Assembly (NCBI GenBank): GCA_022385805.1
Contig: MU277736.1
Coordinates: 103,433 to 167,432, forward strand
Source of the DNA: Pilatotrama ljubarskyi
Lineage: Eukaryota > Basidiomycota > Agaricomycetes > Polyporales > Polyporaceae
Length of the DNA: 64,000 nt
Direction: 5' to 3'
The position numbers and the translations under genes were made by a program. Under the pieces are notes generated by a model. The model was given only the letters and a program-made list of their open reading frames with translations. It had not been told where the DNA came from and did not search any database. Shown piece after piece: positions 25,058-37,121 of this stretch. The stretch's first letter is position 1; each line of letters begins with the position of its first letter.

Positions 25058-26542
25058 ATGTCCAGCCTCGAGTTTGTCATCGAAAGCCCTGAATCTACAC
25101 GTCAAAATAAGAAACGTCCGCGCCTTGTGACTTCCTGTGATAACTGGTAAGCCTTACGACGCCCTCCTCCTGCTACCCATCGCTGAACGGTAATTACCTG
25201 CCAGTCGCGTTAAGAAGATCAAGTGCATCCAGCAGCCCTCTACCGGAAGTTGTGAGGCGTGCACCACGGCACGCATTCCCTGCTTATATCGCGATCGTGA
25301 ACAGTACTTCGCCGAACGGACACGTCTACTCACTGGAGCAACAACAACCCTCCCCCATGTCTCCTCCTTGAATCAGACCACGCTTCAGGACTCTCCAACG
25401 CCATCCTCGGGTTTATCCTCTCTGCATACCACTGCACCTTGTACCTCCGTCTTCTCAGACATGTCGCCTGGTGCCTCCACGTCGGCGACGTATGATCCGC
25501 AGATAGATATGTTCGCAGCAGTCCAGGGTCAGAGTCAAGCATTATCGGGAGAGGTTGGCGAGCAAATGACATCGACGATATGGTCCGTCCATCTACCGGT
25601 AGCTAAGCTGCTGACTGACTTCCTTGGCCACTATGAGGCATAATCCTCTGCAAACATCTCCGCCAAACTACAGCCAGTACCGCGTCATGCACCTAGGTAC
25701 AACCGTCAACGAGGCTTCACGCATGCCTCCCTCCTCGACATCCCCACAGCTATCCGGTCTCTTCGACCCGAGCCATCCGACCCAGCCACATCCCACCCTC
25801 ATGGTCGACTTTATCCGTGTGTTCTTTGACAAGCTTACGACAACGTACCCCTTCCTGTCCCTGGAGATTGTGCGGGACCAGTTCATTCGCCACAGGCTTT
25901 CGCCGCTGTTGGCCAACTGCATCGCGGCATCTGCTGCCAGGTCAGGATGTAGTCTTTATAGCTTTGATTCTTCGATCTTATAGACGACGCAATCGAAAAC
26001 CAGATATAGCACAATGCCAGAAATACACCAGATCGGGTCGGCGAACGTGGCAGATGTCTACTGCCAAATGGCAAAGGTGCGGTATCCGCCTAGCAGCCCT
26101 ACCTTCGACTCTCACACGGATTGCAGGCTCTTATTCCTTCCAATGCAGAGGCCGTATCGCTTGACGATGTGCATGCCTTGGTGCTACTCTCGTGGGCAGA
26201 GTGTCAGAGAGGTCGAACCACTACGTTCAACACATACGCTGGAGTACGTGTTTTCCGAAGTCTCAGCCGCCACGCCCGAGCGTTAGCTGACTACTTTCAT
26301 CCTCTGACCAGCTCGCAATTCGCTTCGCCACGCAGCTAGGCATTTCAAACGAGTCCACTCCGCAGCTTATGCAAATTCTGGACCCTCGCATGGCAAGTAT
26401 GCTCCGCGCGACGCTCCAAGCCATCCAATTCTTGAAGGACACGAGTCCGGCGGAGGGCAGCAGTAACTCCGCACCCTTCAATCTAGGCACCAGCACTGCG
26501 AGCCACGGCAGCACGCTATGGGATCACATGGGAACGCTGTGA
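25058..26542 (+). CDS. Zn2Cys6 fungal transcription factor
   Basis: Nuclear DNA-binding regulator. Six phase-consistent exons from ATG 25058 to TGA 26540-26542 give about 400 residues. The binuclear zinc cluster is complete across the first intron: CDNCRVKKIKC, a Ser/Thr/Gly loop, then CEACTTARIPC, with basic residues on both sides. A Ser/Thr/Pro-rich linker follows, then a middle homology region typical of fungal factors, with LMVDFIRVFFDKLTTTYPFL, VADVYCQMAKALIP, ALVLLSWAECQRGR and GLAIRFATQLGI. The C-terminus is short and Ser-rich. Full-length members are often longer (600-900 residues), so the protein is compact or ends early. No obvious target pathway lies next to it: neighbours are a transporter and a mobile-element-bearing spacer. 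Confidence 0.85.
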
Positions 26543-27030
26543 CGCCTCCACACAAGTGATCAACACTACTGACTTGGGGTCGTTCAATTGTCATGTGGGG
26601 GCTGGAGCGGTTATGCAGCTTTGCCACTGGATCGAGCCGATTGTCGGTCGCCTACACAGCAATTGGAAAGAGCCCGCCAGCGTCTTCTGCATCTATGATC
26701 TTCTCGGTCTGGTGTGGCGCTTGTGAAAATTAAGCGCGATGGTGTATGCACGTCGATCCACGCGACCTCCGAGCATGCCTTGATTGGCCTTTTCCAATAG
26801 CGATATCCTGTTTCTTATACACAGGTCTGTCTTTATGTGGATATTGTCAACTTACGCGCTGAGCTCATCCGGCGGCGGAAGTCGAAGCTGTGGATACTGG
26901 TCTCGGAGATGTTGTGGCGCTGTTGTCTTCCGACTCGCATGACCGACTCCATCTTGTTCACCGGGCGCGGCGGAATCCCACTTAAGATCCCGAAAGCTAC
27001 GGTTCAAACATGTCGGGAGTGATCCCGACC
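26543..27030. other. Region downstream of the Zn2Cys6 gene
   Basis: This 488-bp stretch holds a few longer-than-chance open stretches (for example 26837-27022) but no motif. It could contain decayed coding sequence from a longer ancestral C-terminus of the factor; I cannot show this. Confidence 0.3.
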
Positions 27031-27520
27031 CATCAGTACTTCTGCAAAAGTCTGAGAGGGTCTGACACAGACCTCTCAGACCACTCAGACCGGGTTTCAG
27101 ACATATTCAGACACATCAGACGGTCAGAGCTCAGAGGTGGTCGGATGGCCGTTCAGACATGATGAGCTTCTGTGTTTTGCGACTCAAACTTCTTCGTGTG
27201 TATCACTGACTCATCCTATGTACCTTCACTATGTATTACACAGCTATGTGATGTATAACTAAACTGCTATCACTTCGTATTGTCCCCAAGTTGACACCTC
27301 CTGGATGAGCCTTTCTATGCTATTGGCAGCACAATTCTTGTTCTAAAGAGCTTGTAATTAGTCATGAGGTTTGTCCTACATATTTACAACATACTTGACA
27401 CCAAAAGACCCGATGAAAGGCTCCTGGGAAGCAGCAGAAGCAGGGCAGACAGGTCTGAAGGGTCTGAGTGAGAAAAGCTCAGACGTGCCAGACGCTCAGA
27501 GATTTGCAAAAGTACTGATG
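27031..27520. mobile_element. 490-bp non-autonomous inverted-repeat element (MITE-like)
   Basis: The two ends are inverted copies. The left end reads CATCAGTACTTCTGCAAAAG and continues with TCTGAGAGGGTCTG. The right end, reverse-complemented, reads CATCAGTACTTTTGCAAA and then TCTCTGAGCGTCTG. The imperfect terminal repeat is about 35 bp. Subterminal parts carry many TCAGAC/GTCTGA motifs (about eight in the left arm, several in the right), typical of transposase-binding arrays. The centre is AT-rich and has no transposase frame, so the element is non-autonomous. No clear target-site duplication is seen at CC/CC, so the insertion may be old or the true end a few bases off. Superfamily not assigned. 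Confidence 0.75.
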
Positions 27521-28912
27521 CCGCTTCATAACGAGCACGAATGCCTGTCTCCGCCGGCAACTAGTCGGCAACCTCACAAACCTATGTACAGGCACACTGG
27601 CAGGCCCATCACCGGACGCCGAATTGCACATCGAGCCCGATGATCGACCTAGGCTCGAAGGACGCACACCGGGGATATTCTGGTGGCGCTGCAGGCGCAA
27701 GCATGCCTGATCAGCCGAACGTATACGCACTGTACGTACGAGTCCTCTTCTGAACGTGAGGTATCAAAACGTCTTTCCTCGGACATGACGGTGTCGTCGG
27801 TGGGTCGTCTCACTGCCGATGGCAGTAGCTTAGATAGGCACCGGAAACCACCCATACTACGGCAAACTGAATGTGGGTGGCGCGTGCGCGGCCGCGGCAC
27901 CGTGACAATGAGAGTATTGACGCGGATGACTCTGTAGTTTGAAATAATGAGTCTATGTGGTTCGGACTATCGTAGCACCCGCCGTGCGATGCTCAGCAAT
28001 CAACTATGAGCCTCGAGAGTCGACTCCTCCGCAACTACGGTCCTAGTTGACTCAGCCAGCATGCCTTCAGTACGGCGGTGCAATCGTCGACATACAGTGT
28101 AGTGAGACACCGGGAAGCAAACCGTATGCCACCTTGGCAGGCTTGCACGCCGTGTAAATCGAGTTGTGCATGCGCATCCACCGAGTCTCCGGCCGAGCAG
28201 AGGCTCGCAAGCCAGCCACGGACTCACCGCGAGGTGGATCGATCCTTCTGATTTCTTCCAATGCCATCCATCGGCGCTGCTTCCTGTTAGGCTGCCAGTG
28301 ATCCACCGCCTGTCTGCTCCGTGTAGTAGTATAACCGACACCGCCGAGCCATTTTCGATATTGCAACTCCATAAGGAGTGTCGACATCATGTCTGATCAA
28401 CTTCTGCATTTGCTGAGGGCCGCAGGCCACAGGCAGCACTAGCAGCGAAGCAGGGAGCCTGATCAGAGTCGTCTGCCAGCCTATCGGGGATACAGTGGGG
28501 TCTTCCTGCGAACATCGCACGGAACAGAGATGAATGCAATTGAAGAATGAAACCTGATGGAAGCGTTGCGTCAGCTATCTGCGGCAAGAATTGCACAAGC
28601 ATCGGGTACGCATGGCTCAACGACGAGACGACAAAAATTGTGGCCGTCGATAGTCACTCGTGTCGTCTGGTATAAGTTATCGATTAGGGCCAACTAGCGG
28701 CGCGCATAGGGTATCTATAAGTACATCGTAAGTCGATGGGTAACAGTAGGCGGAGCGAATACATATCCTGCACATGGAACATTCAAACAGGTTACAGCAG
28801 ATCAAATACATGCACACCTCCTTACGACCCTGAGCCCCTGAGCAACGACGCGATGGCACTGGCGGATAGCACCGGAGCAATTGGCCAGCCCGAGCCTCGC
28901 GGAGGTCTCGGC
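27521..28912. other. Long spacer without recognised gene
   Basis: About 1.4 kb between the inverted-repeat element and the Gly/Tyr-rich gene. Frames up to 113 codons on both strands lack motifs or splice chains. Nothing supported. Confidence 0.4.
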
Positions 28913-30902
28913 TCAGTACCGTCCCCCATACCCATACCGATCGCGCTCATAGTCATCATAGCGACTACGGCTTGAGGACCGGTGACGATGATGGTGGTGA
29001 CGATGCCCACTGGACGAGCTCGAGTGCCTGCGCGAGCGGCCGGAATGCGAGACAATAACCGTGGACCCCGGAGGTACAGTCTGCCCATTGGGAAGCACGA
29101 CACCACCGCCCGTACCATATCCTGCACCATAAGTACCCGCACCATAGGTGCCAGCGCCGTACGCCCCGACACCGTAGCCAGCAGCGGGATATCCTGGGGC
29201 AGCGGTCTGATACGCTCCCGCGCCGTAGGGCGCGGCAGCATAGGGATTTGGTGAGGCACCACCGTATGCATAGGATGCGGCCATGCCAGGAGTTGCACCG
29301 TATGAGCCGGCCATGCCAGGAGTTGCACCGTACGAGCCGGACATCCCTGCAGCAGCTCCGTATGGACCAGGCATGCCCGCGTTATACGACGTCGCCGTGC
29401 CGGGGATGGGCATCGGTGCAGCGCCAGGAACACCGCCTACGCCGTACGGGGAGGCAAGCGGATCGGCGTAGGGAGAGGACCCCACGCGGACGACGGAGGG
29501 GGCAGTGAACGAGTTATGTCGACTACGTCCGCGGCGGTATCCGTCTCCGTAACCGTAGGCGTCAGCATTGCTGCCATAGGAGGATGCGTAGCCGCCGCCT
29601 ATCCCTCCGCCGCTGGTCCAGCCAAAGAGCTGTCGGGCGATACAGGCGTTAGTGAGAACGGGTGAAGACAGGCGGCAAGAACATACCCGGTCAGCGAGGA
29701 CGTGGGCCGCCGAGGCTGCTGCTTCACATGCGGCTCTGAGGCCGTAGGTATCCAGGGGTCGTCCGGAGTACTGCCAGAGGCGTTGCGCTGTGCAAAGATT
29801 CCGTGAGCATCAGCTTACTAACGTAGCCCACATCTAGTAGAGTCAGGAAGTCGAAGCACCGTCTTCCTTTAGCACCGCTGACGGACCCGGATTCTGTATG
29901 CGACCGCGCGAATAAACACGGGAGTGACAAAGCGCTATCATCATGAGATGCTACCGCAGAGCGTAGTCTAATAATTGAGCAGCACTTCACATGCGTAATA
30001 AACAGCAAGGCGCACTCTGCAGCCGCGACGCGATGTCTTCGGTCCGCGAGGAAGCGGGCAAGCCACCTCGGGGAATGAGGTGGCGCTGCTGGCGCAACGC
30101 TAGTAGTCCGGGTCATGCGCGGAGCCGCTATTGTCAACAGCGGTACGGTGAGTCGACTCATAACCGTCACCAGTGCGTGGGCGCTCCGAGCCTCGGGTGC
30201 TTCTACGACTTCCATCTCACCGCACAGCAATCGCAACAGCTCGCCAAGAAATTGCAACGTACTTTCTGCGATGGCCATGCCAATGAGACCTTCTCGTTGT
30301 CTTTCGCGATCCGCGCTGAGGGGCTCGTAGAGGAAGGAATTGTGCTTCCATGTCCGGTATGCTTCGTAGGCGGCTGCAGCGCCGATATCCGCGGGCAGAA
30401 GTTGCGACAGTGAGACCTAGCAGATATCCCCGACTGAGGATCGCGTACGATAGGATATTCGGGGGACATGATGGAGAAGAGGCTTACCAGCCCGCTGTAG
30501 ACCCGCCGATGCCAGTGACGGGCTTCATGGTGGCCGATACCCATTCCCAATAGATCTCGCAATCGCATCATGATCGACTCGTATAGCGACCTGCAGAAAC
30601 GTTTGTCGAATGTCTCGTGAGGGTGTCAGCCGCGATCGAGGTGGCGGGAGGACTTACGGGTCGGGATTGACGGCGTGGGCGTTGTAGAAGTCAAATCCCC
30701 TCCCTGTGGTTGTGAGTAGGCAGAGCGAACAAACATGAGACAGACGTACATGACGGTTGAGGCTGGAAAGCTGGTTGCGGCGGAGGTCCGAATTGAAACT
30801 GCACGTAACCCTCAAGGCACGCTCTCAGGGCGATTAGACAAAGAGTCGTACCTGCGAAGTTCCCCAGCCCGGCAGGTTCGACTGATAGTAGCTGTACGCC
30901 AT
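28913..30902 (-). CDS. Conserved helical protein with long Gly/Tyr/Pro-rich low-complexity tail
   Basis: Function unknown. Seven phase-consistent exons (30902-30852, 30798-30750, 30703-30658, 30590-30488, 30416-30263, 29787-29687, 29629-28913) give 406 residues. The start MAYSYYQSNLPGWGTSQ leads to a Pro-rich linker and a helical domain. Its core, LLPADIGAAAAYEAYRTWKH, then REGLIGMAIAEATRL-like and AACEAAASAAHVLADR segments, recalls the DUF3759/CipC-type stress protein pattern (GAAxxEAxKAYE...LAGxAxxE); this similarity is loose. From about residue 170 the tail is built of Gly, Tyr, Ala, Pro and Ser, including near-exact repeats of GMAGSYGATP type, and closes with Ser/Arg runs and a His stretch (GHRHHHHRHR). 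Such tails favour assembly or condensate behaviour. The fifth intron (475 nt) is far longer than the others. Confidence 0.75.
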
Positions 30903-31611
30903 GTCTGACGGGCAGCAACGAGATGGAGATGAGAGTCAGGAGCAAGCGACGGGTGTGAGAAGAAAGTGGTCGTTGAGTGGGCTCGCTTGCAGGACGATGC
31001 CACTAGCAGACTAGTCGCAGTCATCTGCCCGGCCACATCTTATAGTGTCCCGTGACGTCACGCTCTTGGCCGTTTGTTTGTTCTCCCGGCCCTCGGACCC
31101 TCGTACGTGCGGACGGGCAGAGCAAGGCCGGTGGCAGGAGCTCGGGATGCTCGAGAAGTTGAGAACTTTCATCTCCGGAGGCAATAAGTACTGCGTTGGC
31201 AGATATCTATGGTCGACCTTCCAGGAGCCGGATATATCGCGACGTGACAGCTAGCTCGTCCATTATTCCCCGGCGGCAGACGCATAATAAAGGCAATCAG
31301 CGAGGCGGAGAACATAGGAGGTTTGGCAAGACAAAGGACATGCAGACGACAGCAAGTTCAGTCAAGTAGATGATGGTGGAGAAAGAAAGAGTTCATGAGA
31401 GCCTCGAGGCTCAGAACGCAGCGCAAGCATGGGAGTGCAGGCCCGATCCAGATCTAGCACGTGCGCCTCCGACACGAACGCGCTCTCCGTCGCCCGGCGC
31501 GTCGACACCACCCTCGATATTCCTCTGTCCTCGTCAGTCAGATCCATGAGTCGTTCGAATGTCTGGTCGGTCTCTGACGAAGCTGTTTTGTTTTCCTCGC
31601 TCACAATCCAG
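30903..31611. promoter_or_regulatory. Divergent upstream region of the Gly/Tyr-rich gene and COG5
   Basis: The interval holds both promoters and the unresolved first exon of COG5. A possible COG5 start is ATG 31546, followed directly by a weak donor (gtcgtt at 31550). Confidence 0.35.
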
Positions 31612-34600
31612 TAGATTATGCTGTCTTCGCGCACCCTGATTTCGACCCCAACGACTACGCGAATGCCATACTAGCTGGCGAGCCATATCCTCCCCAGCCG
31701 GGCAAGGTTAAGCCAGCCAAAAATACTGGTCTTGCCCCTGCGAGCGAGGATGTCTCTGTTGCCATCTCGAAATTGACGTTCAGCTTGGATGATGTGGAGA
31801 AGCAACTTAAAAACGTGGTGAGCACTATTTCGCGCCAAAAGCTCGACGTCTCGCGCCCGCCTCGGTGCGTCTGGACGTCTGACAATGGTACCCTATATGC
31901 ACAGGTTACCACACACCATGAGGACCTCCTGGTACAGGCTGCAGGAGTATCGGACCTTCAAGGTTCGCTCGGCTCCGTCCGCACGGGCCTGAACGAACTG
32001 GACTCATCCTTTGAGAAGTGAGTTTGGCATTATCCCTTTGTGAATGCGTCACCATCAATACTCCAGAAGCAGTGCTCTGAGCTATGGTGTGGAATCGTGC
32101 AGTTGGGTGTCTCCGACTTCTTGCTCAACGATACCGAGTCGCCAGGAGTGCGCATGATGCAACCTCACCAAGCCAATGCGCTGGAAGTATTGCTTGACTT
32201 GATACCCATATGCCCCCTCTATCTCTGCTAAGACCCCAGCGCTCCAACTACGTACACCGCACCCGGTCAGAATCGAATCAGTTGACCGTTATAACCAACT
32301 ACATGCACTGGCGCCCTCCTGGAATCCGTGATACTCGGTGGTGACAGAGTTCGCCGCACGTTTTCTGGATTGGACACATCGTACTGGACTCGTACTGATC
32401 ATTGCTCCCGTAGACTGCGCCAGAAGATCCGCGTTCCCTACCAGTCCCTTCAAAAGCATGTGTCCAAGCTTGAACGCTTGCAGCAGGTATCCGATATCCT
32501 CCGGCGCACCTCTCGTTTCGTTATCCTCGCGCGTAGACTAGAGCTTCAGCTAGCGGAGATGAGCAAGAGCGAAACGTCTGAAACCGAAGGCTCCAGCGGC
32601 GCGAAGGGCAAACCGCAGACAAATGGCGCGCCGCCCGCATCCTCGGGCGCGACTGCTCGGGCAGAGACACCCATCGAGAGCGAAGACGAGAAGGAGCGCG
32701 CTATCGCCAAGGCTGCGCTGACAATCGCCGAGTTGAGTCAGTGTGTCCTCCCTCTCCGCCCAATCGCCGTCTACCTCCTCATCTGCTCACGTACCACCCG
32801 TCGACGTTAATTTCGGAAGGCTGACTCTTGTTCATTCACGTCATTCATGTAGCTGTCCTCCTTGACCCTGCGAACGAATCCGCCGGCACGGGTGTCCTTG
32901 GTGAGGGCTCTGCAGCAGGTGAACGTGGTAGGGATGAGTCTGGAGAACGTGTCCCTCTCAGCTCCATCAATGCCATCGCTGCCCACCTCCCATTCATTGA
33001 TGCGGCCCGCACGAAGATCACGACCGACATGGAGGCTATGGTCTTCACTGGGCTGGCAACCCTGGTGAGTTCGTCGCTCATGATCGGCGCAAAGCCCGCT
33101 AAGCTACTGTACTTGTGTGCTCTGCAGAATCAATCCATGCTCGCTAGCTCTCTTCAGACAGCACACAACCTCCGGGTGCTCCCAGACTTGGTACAGAATC
33201 TGGTCAGCGATTTATCTGAGGCAGTGGAGGGTCGGATCCGGTCAGCGTTCGATCTTACGCGGATATCGAAAGATATAATGGCGAAGGGTGTGTATGACTG
33301 TCCCAAGACTCCGGCTTCTTCTTGCTGAGTTGAGGCGTGTCCGCAGACTCGGCCTCCCTAGGCCAAGGTCTGTTGTATAAGTCTCGCGTGCGGACGGAAC
33401 CGACCAGCGTAACTGCATCTCAATGGACGGCTGCTCTCTGGGGGAGCTTGGAGAGCCTGATCGAAGAAATGGCGGACTGTTGTGTCAAAGTCTACACCCT
33501 CGAAAAGGTGCTGAAGGTGAAGCGTGATCCAGTAACGGACGTAGTCTTCCTAGACGAGGCTATGAAGGTGAGTCGCGAATGTCAAAATAATAGTCAGCCC
33601 AAGCTCAGGGTCCTTTCAGGTCTTGGAGAACAAGCCAAGCACCACTTTCTGGGCGTCATTAGGGCGGTCTCTAGAGAAGCAAGCACGCGATGCTGCCAAA
33701 GGTACGTCGAGTACACAGAAATGAGGTGCCGACCTGACCGTAGCGTATAGGCTCGACTTTCCTACAGCAAACTCTCAGTACTGGATACCCGAGGTTGCTC
33801 CGCCTCTTTCACTCGTTCTTCACGAAGATTGCTGTCCACACGGACACCGTCTACACCCAGACTCAACAGAGGTCAGTCCCTATACATGTAACCCCGTCGC
33901 AGGCTTGTCTCACATTCAGCAGCCCGGAAACGGTCCTCATCCTCCGTGCACTCTCGAATTTCGAGTCCCTGTACCTCTCACGCTCCTCCAACCGGCTCAA
34001 CGAGGCTGTGGGCCAAGCGTTCTCCGGAGGGGCGCGTGCGCCCCCAAGCATGTCGGAAGGCGTGAATATCGCTCGTGCCGTAGCGAACGAATTGGACACG
34101 GCGAAGTTCGACCCGCTCCTAGTGCGGTCGGTTGCCAGATATGCGGTGTCGAGTCTGGAGCTCATGCTCACGAGGGCGGACAATCTGGTGAGTCCGCAGG
34201 GAACGCCCCAGAAAGAGCGATGGCTCATCACTTCCACAGGTATCAAGGGAACGCGCTGCAACAAGCGTCATCGGACCTGTCGCCACGCCACAGCAGGTGC
34301 TGAACGGGTCGCTCGCGACCTGCGTATACCACTGTTGGTCTCATCTAGACAAGCTCCGCGAAGAGTACCCAGAGAGCGTGGTGTCCATCCTCCAACCCGC
34401 CATCACCGTGAGTCTGAGCGGCGTTCTAGGTCTCAGATCTTATGGCACTGACAAGCCCTGCGTAGAAACTTCATGACGCCTTCGAGCGCATCGTCGACCC
34501 GCTGCTTGCAGCCATCCGCCGCGAGCTCGGGGCGATTATCGCGAAATTGCACCGGATGGACTTCAGCGACAACGTTGATCCCATGGCAGCAATGGGCGGC

Positions 34601-35350
34601 GGACCTAGTCCATATATGAAGGACCTCACCGAGAAGCTCGCCTTCATCAAGAACGAGGTTCTTGGGTCTTACAATGCGCCTGAAGTGAGCCGACAATGGT
34701 GCGCCCCCGCAACACTCCATCTTCGATTGTGAAGAGTGGCTGACAACGCGGATTGTCAGGGTTACCTCCATCGTTCGCTTCGTGATCAAGACGTTTGTCC
34801 TCCACGCTTCGATTGCAAAGCCGCTCGGTGAGAGCGGGAAGCTCCAGCTCACGAGCGACATGACCGAGCTCGAGTTCGGCTTGAGCGCGTTCATGGGCGA
34901 TAAGTCGCAGAACAAGCGCGGTGCGGACTGGGAAGCCGTAGGCGACGACTATCGAGCCTTGCGTGGCATGCGGTATATCTCAGCACCCCCAGTCTACGTG
35001 CACATGGATGCTGACTGTTTGCAAAATCCAGACAACTCTTGTTCTTGGACAACGCCGCGCTCGCATCGCCGAAACACACTGCTGGCCTACCTCCGCTCAT
35101 CGTCCTCCACCACATACTGGTGCGTTCGCCCATCACGCTACCGCACGCACTGCATGGCTGGGCCGCGGCAGAGTACGTGCGCTGGGTAGAGGAGCACTCC
35201 GAGGAAGAGGCCTGGACGCTCGTGGATGGTGATGTTACACACTGGGAGAAGATCACCGAGGCTGAGGGCGGTGACCTCGGTGCCGCCGCCGAGTACGTCC
35301 AGCTGGCGCGTACGGTCCTTGCGAACGCTCAGAAGACGGGTACGAGTTGA
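31612..35350 (+). CDS. COG5: Conserved oligomeric Golgi complex subunit 5
   Basis: Subunit of the COG tethering complex, which keeps glycosylation enzymes in place by tethering retrograde Golgi vesicles. The chain of about 13 exons ends at TGA 35348-35350. Diagnostic blocks are DYAVFAHPDFDPNDYANAIL at the N-terminus, then VVTTHHEDLLVQAAGVSDLQ, IRVPYQSLQKHVSKLERLQ and DILRRTSRFVILARRLELQ. The middle holds KVYTLEKVLKVKRDPVTDVV and STFLQQTLSTGYPRLLRLF, and the C-terminal half LTTRIVRVTSIVRFVIKTFV. Length is near the family norm of about 850 residues. The first coding exon is not resolved: the frame entering at 31612-31615 needs a phase-1 donor. The best candidate is a 4-nt start exon (ATG-A at 31546-31549). 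The intron at 32018-32413 (396 nt) is unusually long. Confidence 0.88.
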
Positions 35351-35562
35351 GTATGGGTTCGCGGAGTGCTGTGTATACCTATTGCCGTCATTTGCGCCTT
35401 GCATTCCCGACATTTAGGTTCTCACAGCGAAGATTCAATGTAAGCACGCAGTAAAGCATAGTCAATCCGAGAGAAACAACCGACAAAGCACGACTTCCAG
35501 ACAAAACCAACGACAGTATAGATGCGCAGAGTACTTTTTGTTGTCGGCAGCTGTCGCACTGC

Positions 35563-36805
35563 TTAGCCAGGCGGCAGGAGGCTGGCGTCAACATCGCCAC
35601 CTTCCTCCGTCTCGTCCGCCTCCTCTGTGTTCTTGATAGGCGTCCGCGGCATAACCATGAGACCTGTCCGTAGTCAGCCCCTCGCAATCGAGCTGCAATG
35701 AGGAGTCACGTACCGGTCCGTGCAGATTCGAGCACACCGAATGGCTTGAGCAGCGCGAGGAAGGCCTCTACACGCTTCGTCTTCCCGCACATCTCCACGA
35801 TCACGCTGTGCTCACTGACGTCCACGATACGGCCACCGAACTGGGCCGATAGCACTTGGATGGCCTGCAGATGGTCACTCTTCAAGCGAAGGGCCTGGCT
35901 AGGAGTGAGCGGAGGCGGGCTGGGCGCCGCGCCCTCGGGGTCGGCAGAGTGCTCAAAATGCTGCGCCAGGGCGGCCTCGCGCTCGAGCTTGGGGTCGACG
36001 TGGTGCGAGGAACGGCGGGGCTCGTGTGTCGGCCCACCGAGGAGCTGCTCCTCGACATACTCGGGGCCGAGGATAGATACCTTGGCCAGGAGAAGTTCGC
36101 GCTGGATGCAATGCGTATCGGTGTAGTCGAGGACAGCCCAGACGGGAACCTATACATGGACGTGTGAGCAGGATGCCAGGGAGGGACACAGGCATACGCA
36201 CCAGATCCTCAAGCTGCCTGCGCGCCTGCTCTACAACACCATCCTGCCCACGCAGAACGATACACATGCGACTCAGGTCGCGGATCTCAGTACGGCAGAC
36301 GACCAGGGAGTCGATGTTGAAGCCGCGACCAGCGAGAATACCGGAGACGCGCGAGAGGACCCCGGGCTCGTTCTGTACCAAACAGTTCAGCACATGCCTG
36401 ACCGCACGCAGACGTATTAGCATGTCGCTCTTCGTGGGACGAGCGGAAAGCGAGGACATACTTCTTGAACGGCTGGAGACTGGGCGGCGGGGTGTTGTAC
36501 AGGATATTCGTGACCGCCTCCTCCGCGGACCGCGACCGCGGCAGGTCCATAGAGGGCAGCGGGGGTGGGCGCTGACGGAGGGTGCGCTTGTAGTCGAGCG
36601 CAGAGGTAGAGTCATCTATCGGTTTAGGTGGCTTGGGTGCGTTCTCGCCCTCCTGACTCCGCAGAGAGGAAGAGAAGTAGCGCGGCTTGAGTGTCCTAGC
36701 CGCAGCTGCAAGACGTGCGCGCCCTGCGCTCGCGGCGATGCTGGACATGGCGAGCGACGAGGAGAGGATGGAGGGCGACGTCGTGGTTGCAGAGGAATCC
36801 GCCAA
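35563..36805 (-). CDS. ILV6: Acetolactate synthase regulatory (small) subunit, mitochondrial
   Basis: Regulates acetohydroxyacid synthase, the first common step of valine, leucine and isoleucine synthesis, and confers valine feedback. Four exons in phase (36805-36462, then exons starting at KHVLNC, VPVWAV and LMVMPR) end at TAA 35563. An Arg/Ser/Ala-rich mitochondrial targeting sequence, with start at the first Met or at Met20, precedes a Pro-rich linker. The ACT domain reads HVLNCLVQNEPGVLSRVSGI, LAGRGFNIDSLVVCRTE and LSRMCIVLRGQDGVVEQARR. A second ALS-type domain follows with ELLLAKVSILGPEY and IQVLSAQFGGRIVDVSEHS, closed by RVEAFLALLKPFGVLESART. The tail is acidic. Its 3' end converges with COG5, whose stop lies 212 bp away. 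Confidence 0.93.
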
Positions 36806-37121
36806 CCCCGGATTTTAAGAGAGCAGCTCTAACTCCGAGTCACTGATACTCCCGGCACGTGATCGCTCTCAGATCACTGAGGCGCTTCCTGCGCGCTCTC
36901 CGACGAACTCGCGTCTACCACCACACTAGTACTGTACGGCCGGTCGCAAAGATTCAGCCTGGAGCTTATGGGATAGTTCCTGAGCTTGACTTAGCAAAAG
37001 AGATCGCTACCTACTGCAAAAGAACATACAACTCGAAGCATAACTAACGGAAGCATCGCTGATATGTGGCTGCATTGTGGCACAGTCAACATCTCTATCA
37101 AAATGGAACGAGGGAATGAGT
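36806..37121. other. Upstream region of the ILV6 gene
   Basis: This 316-bp stretch separates the ILV6 start from the stop of the next leftward gene. No gene recognised. Confidence 0.4.

Noticed and set aside
27050..27510. TCAGAC repeats as a CRISPR-like array
   Set aside because: Repeats are short and irregularly spaced, lie inside inverted arms of a DNA element, and the genome is eukaryotic.
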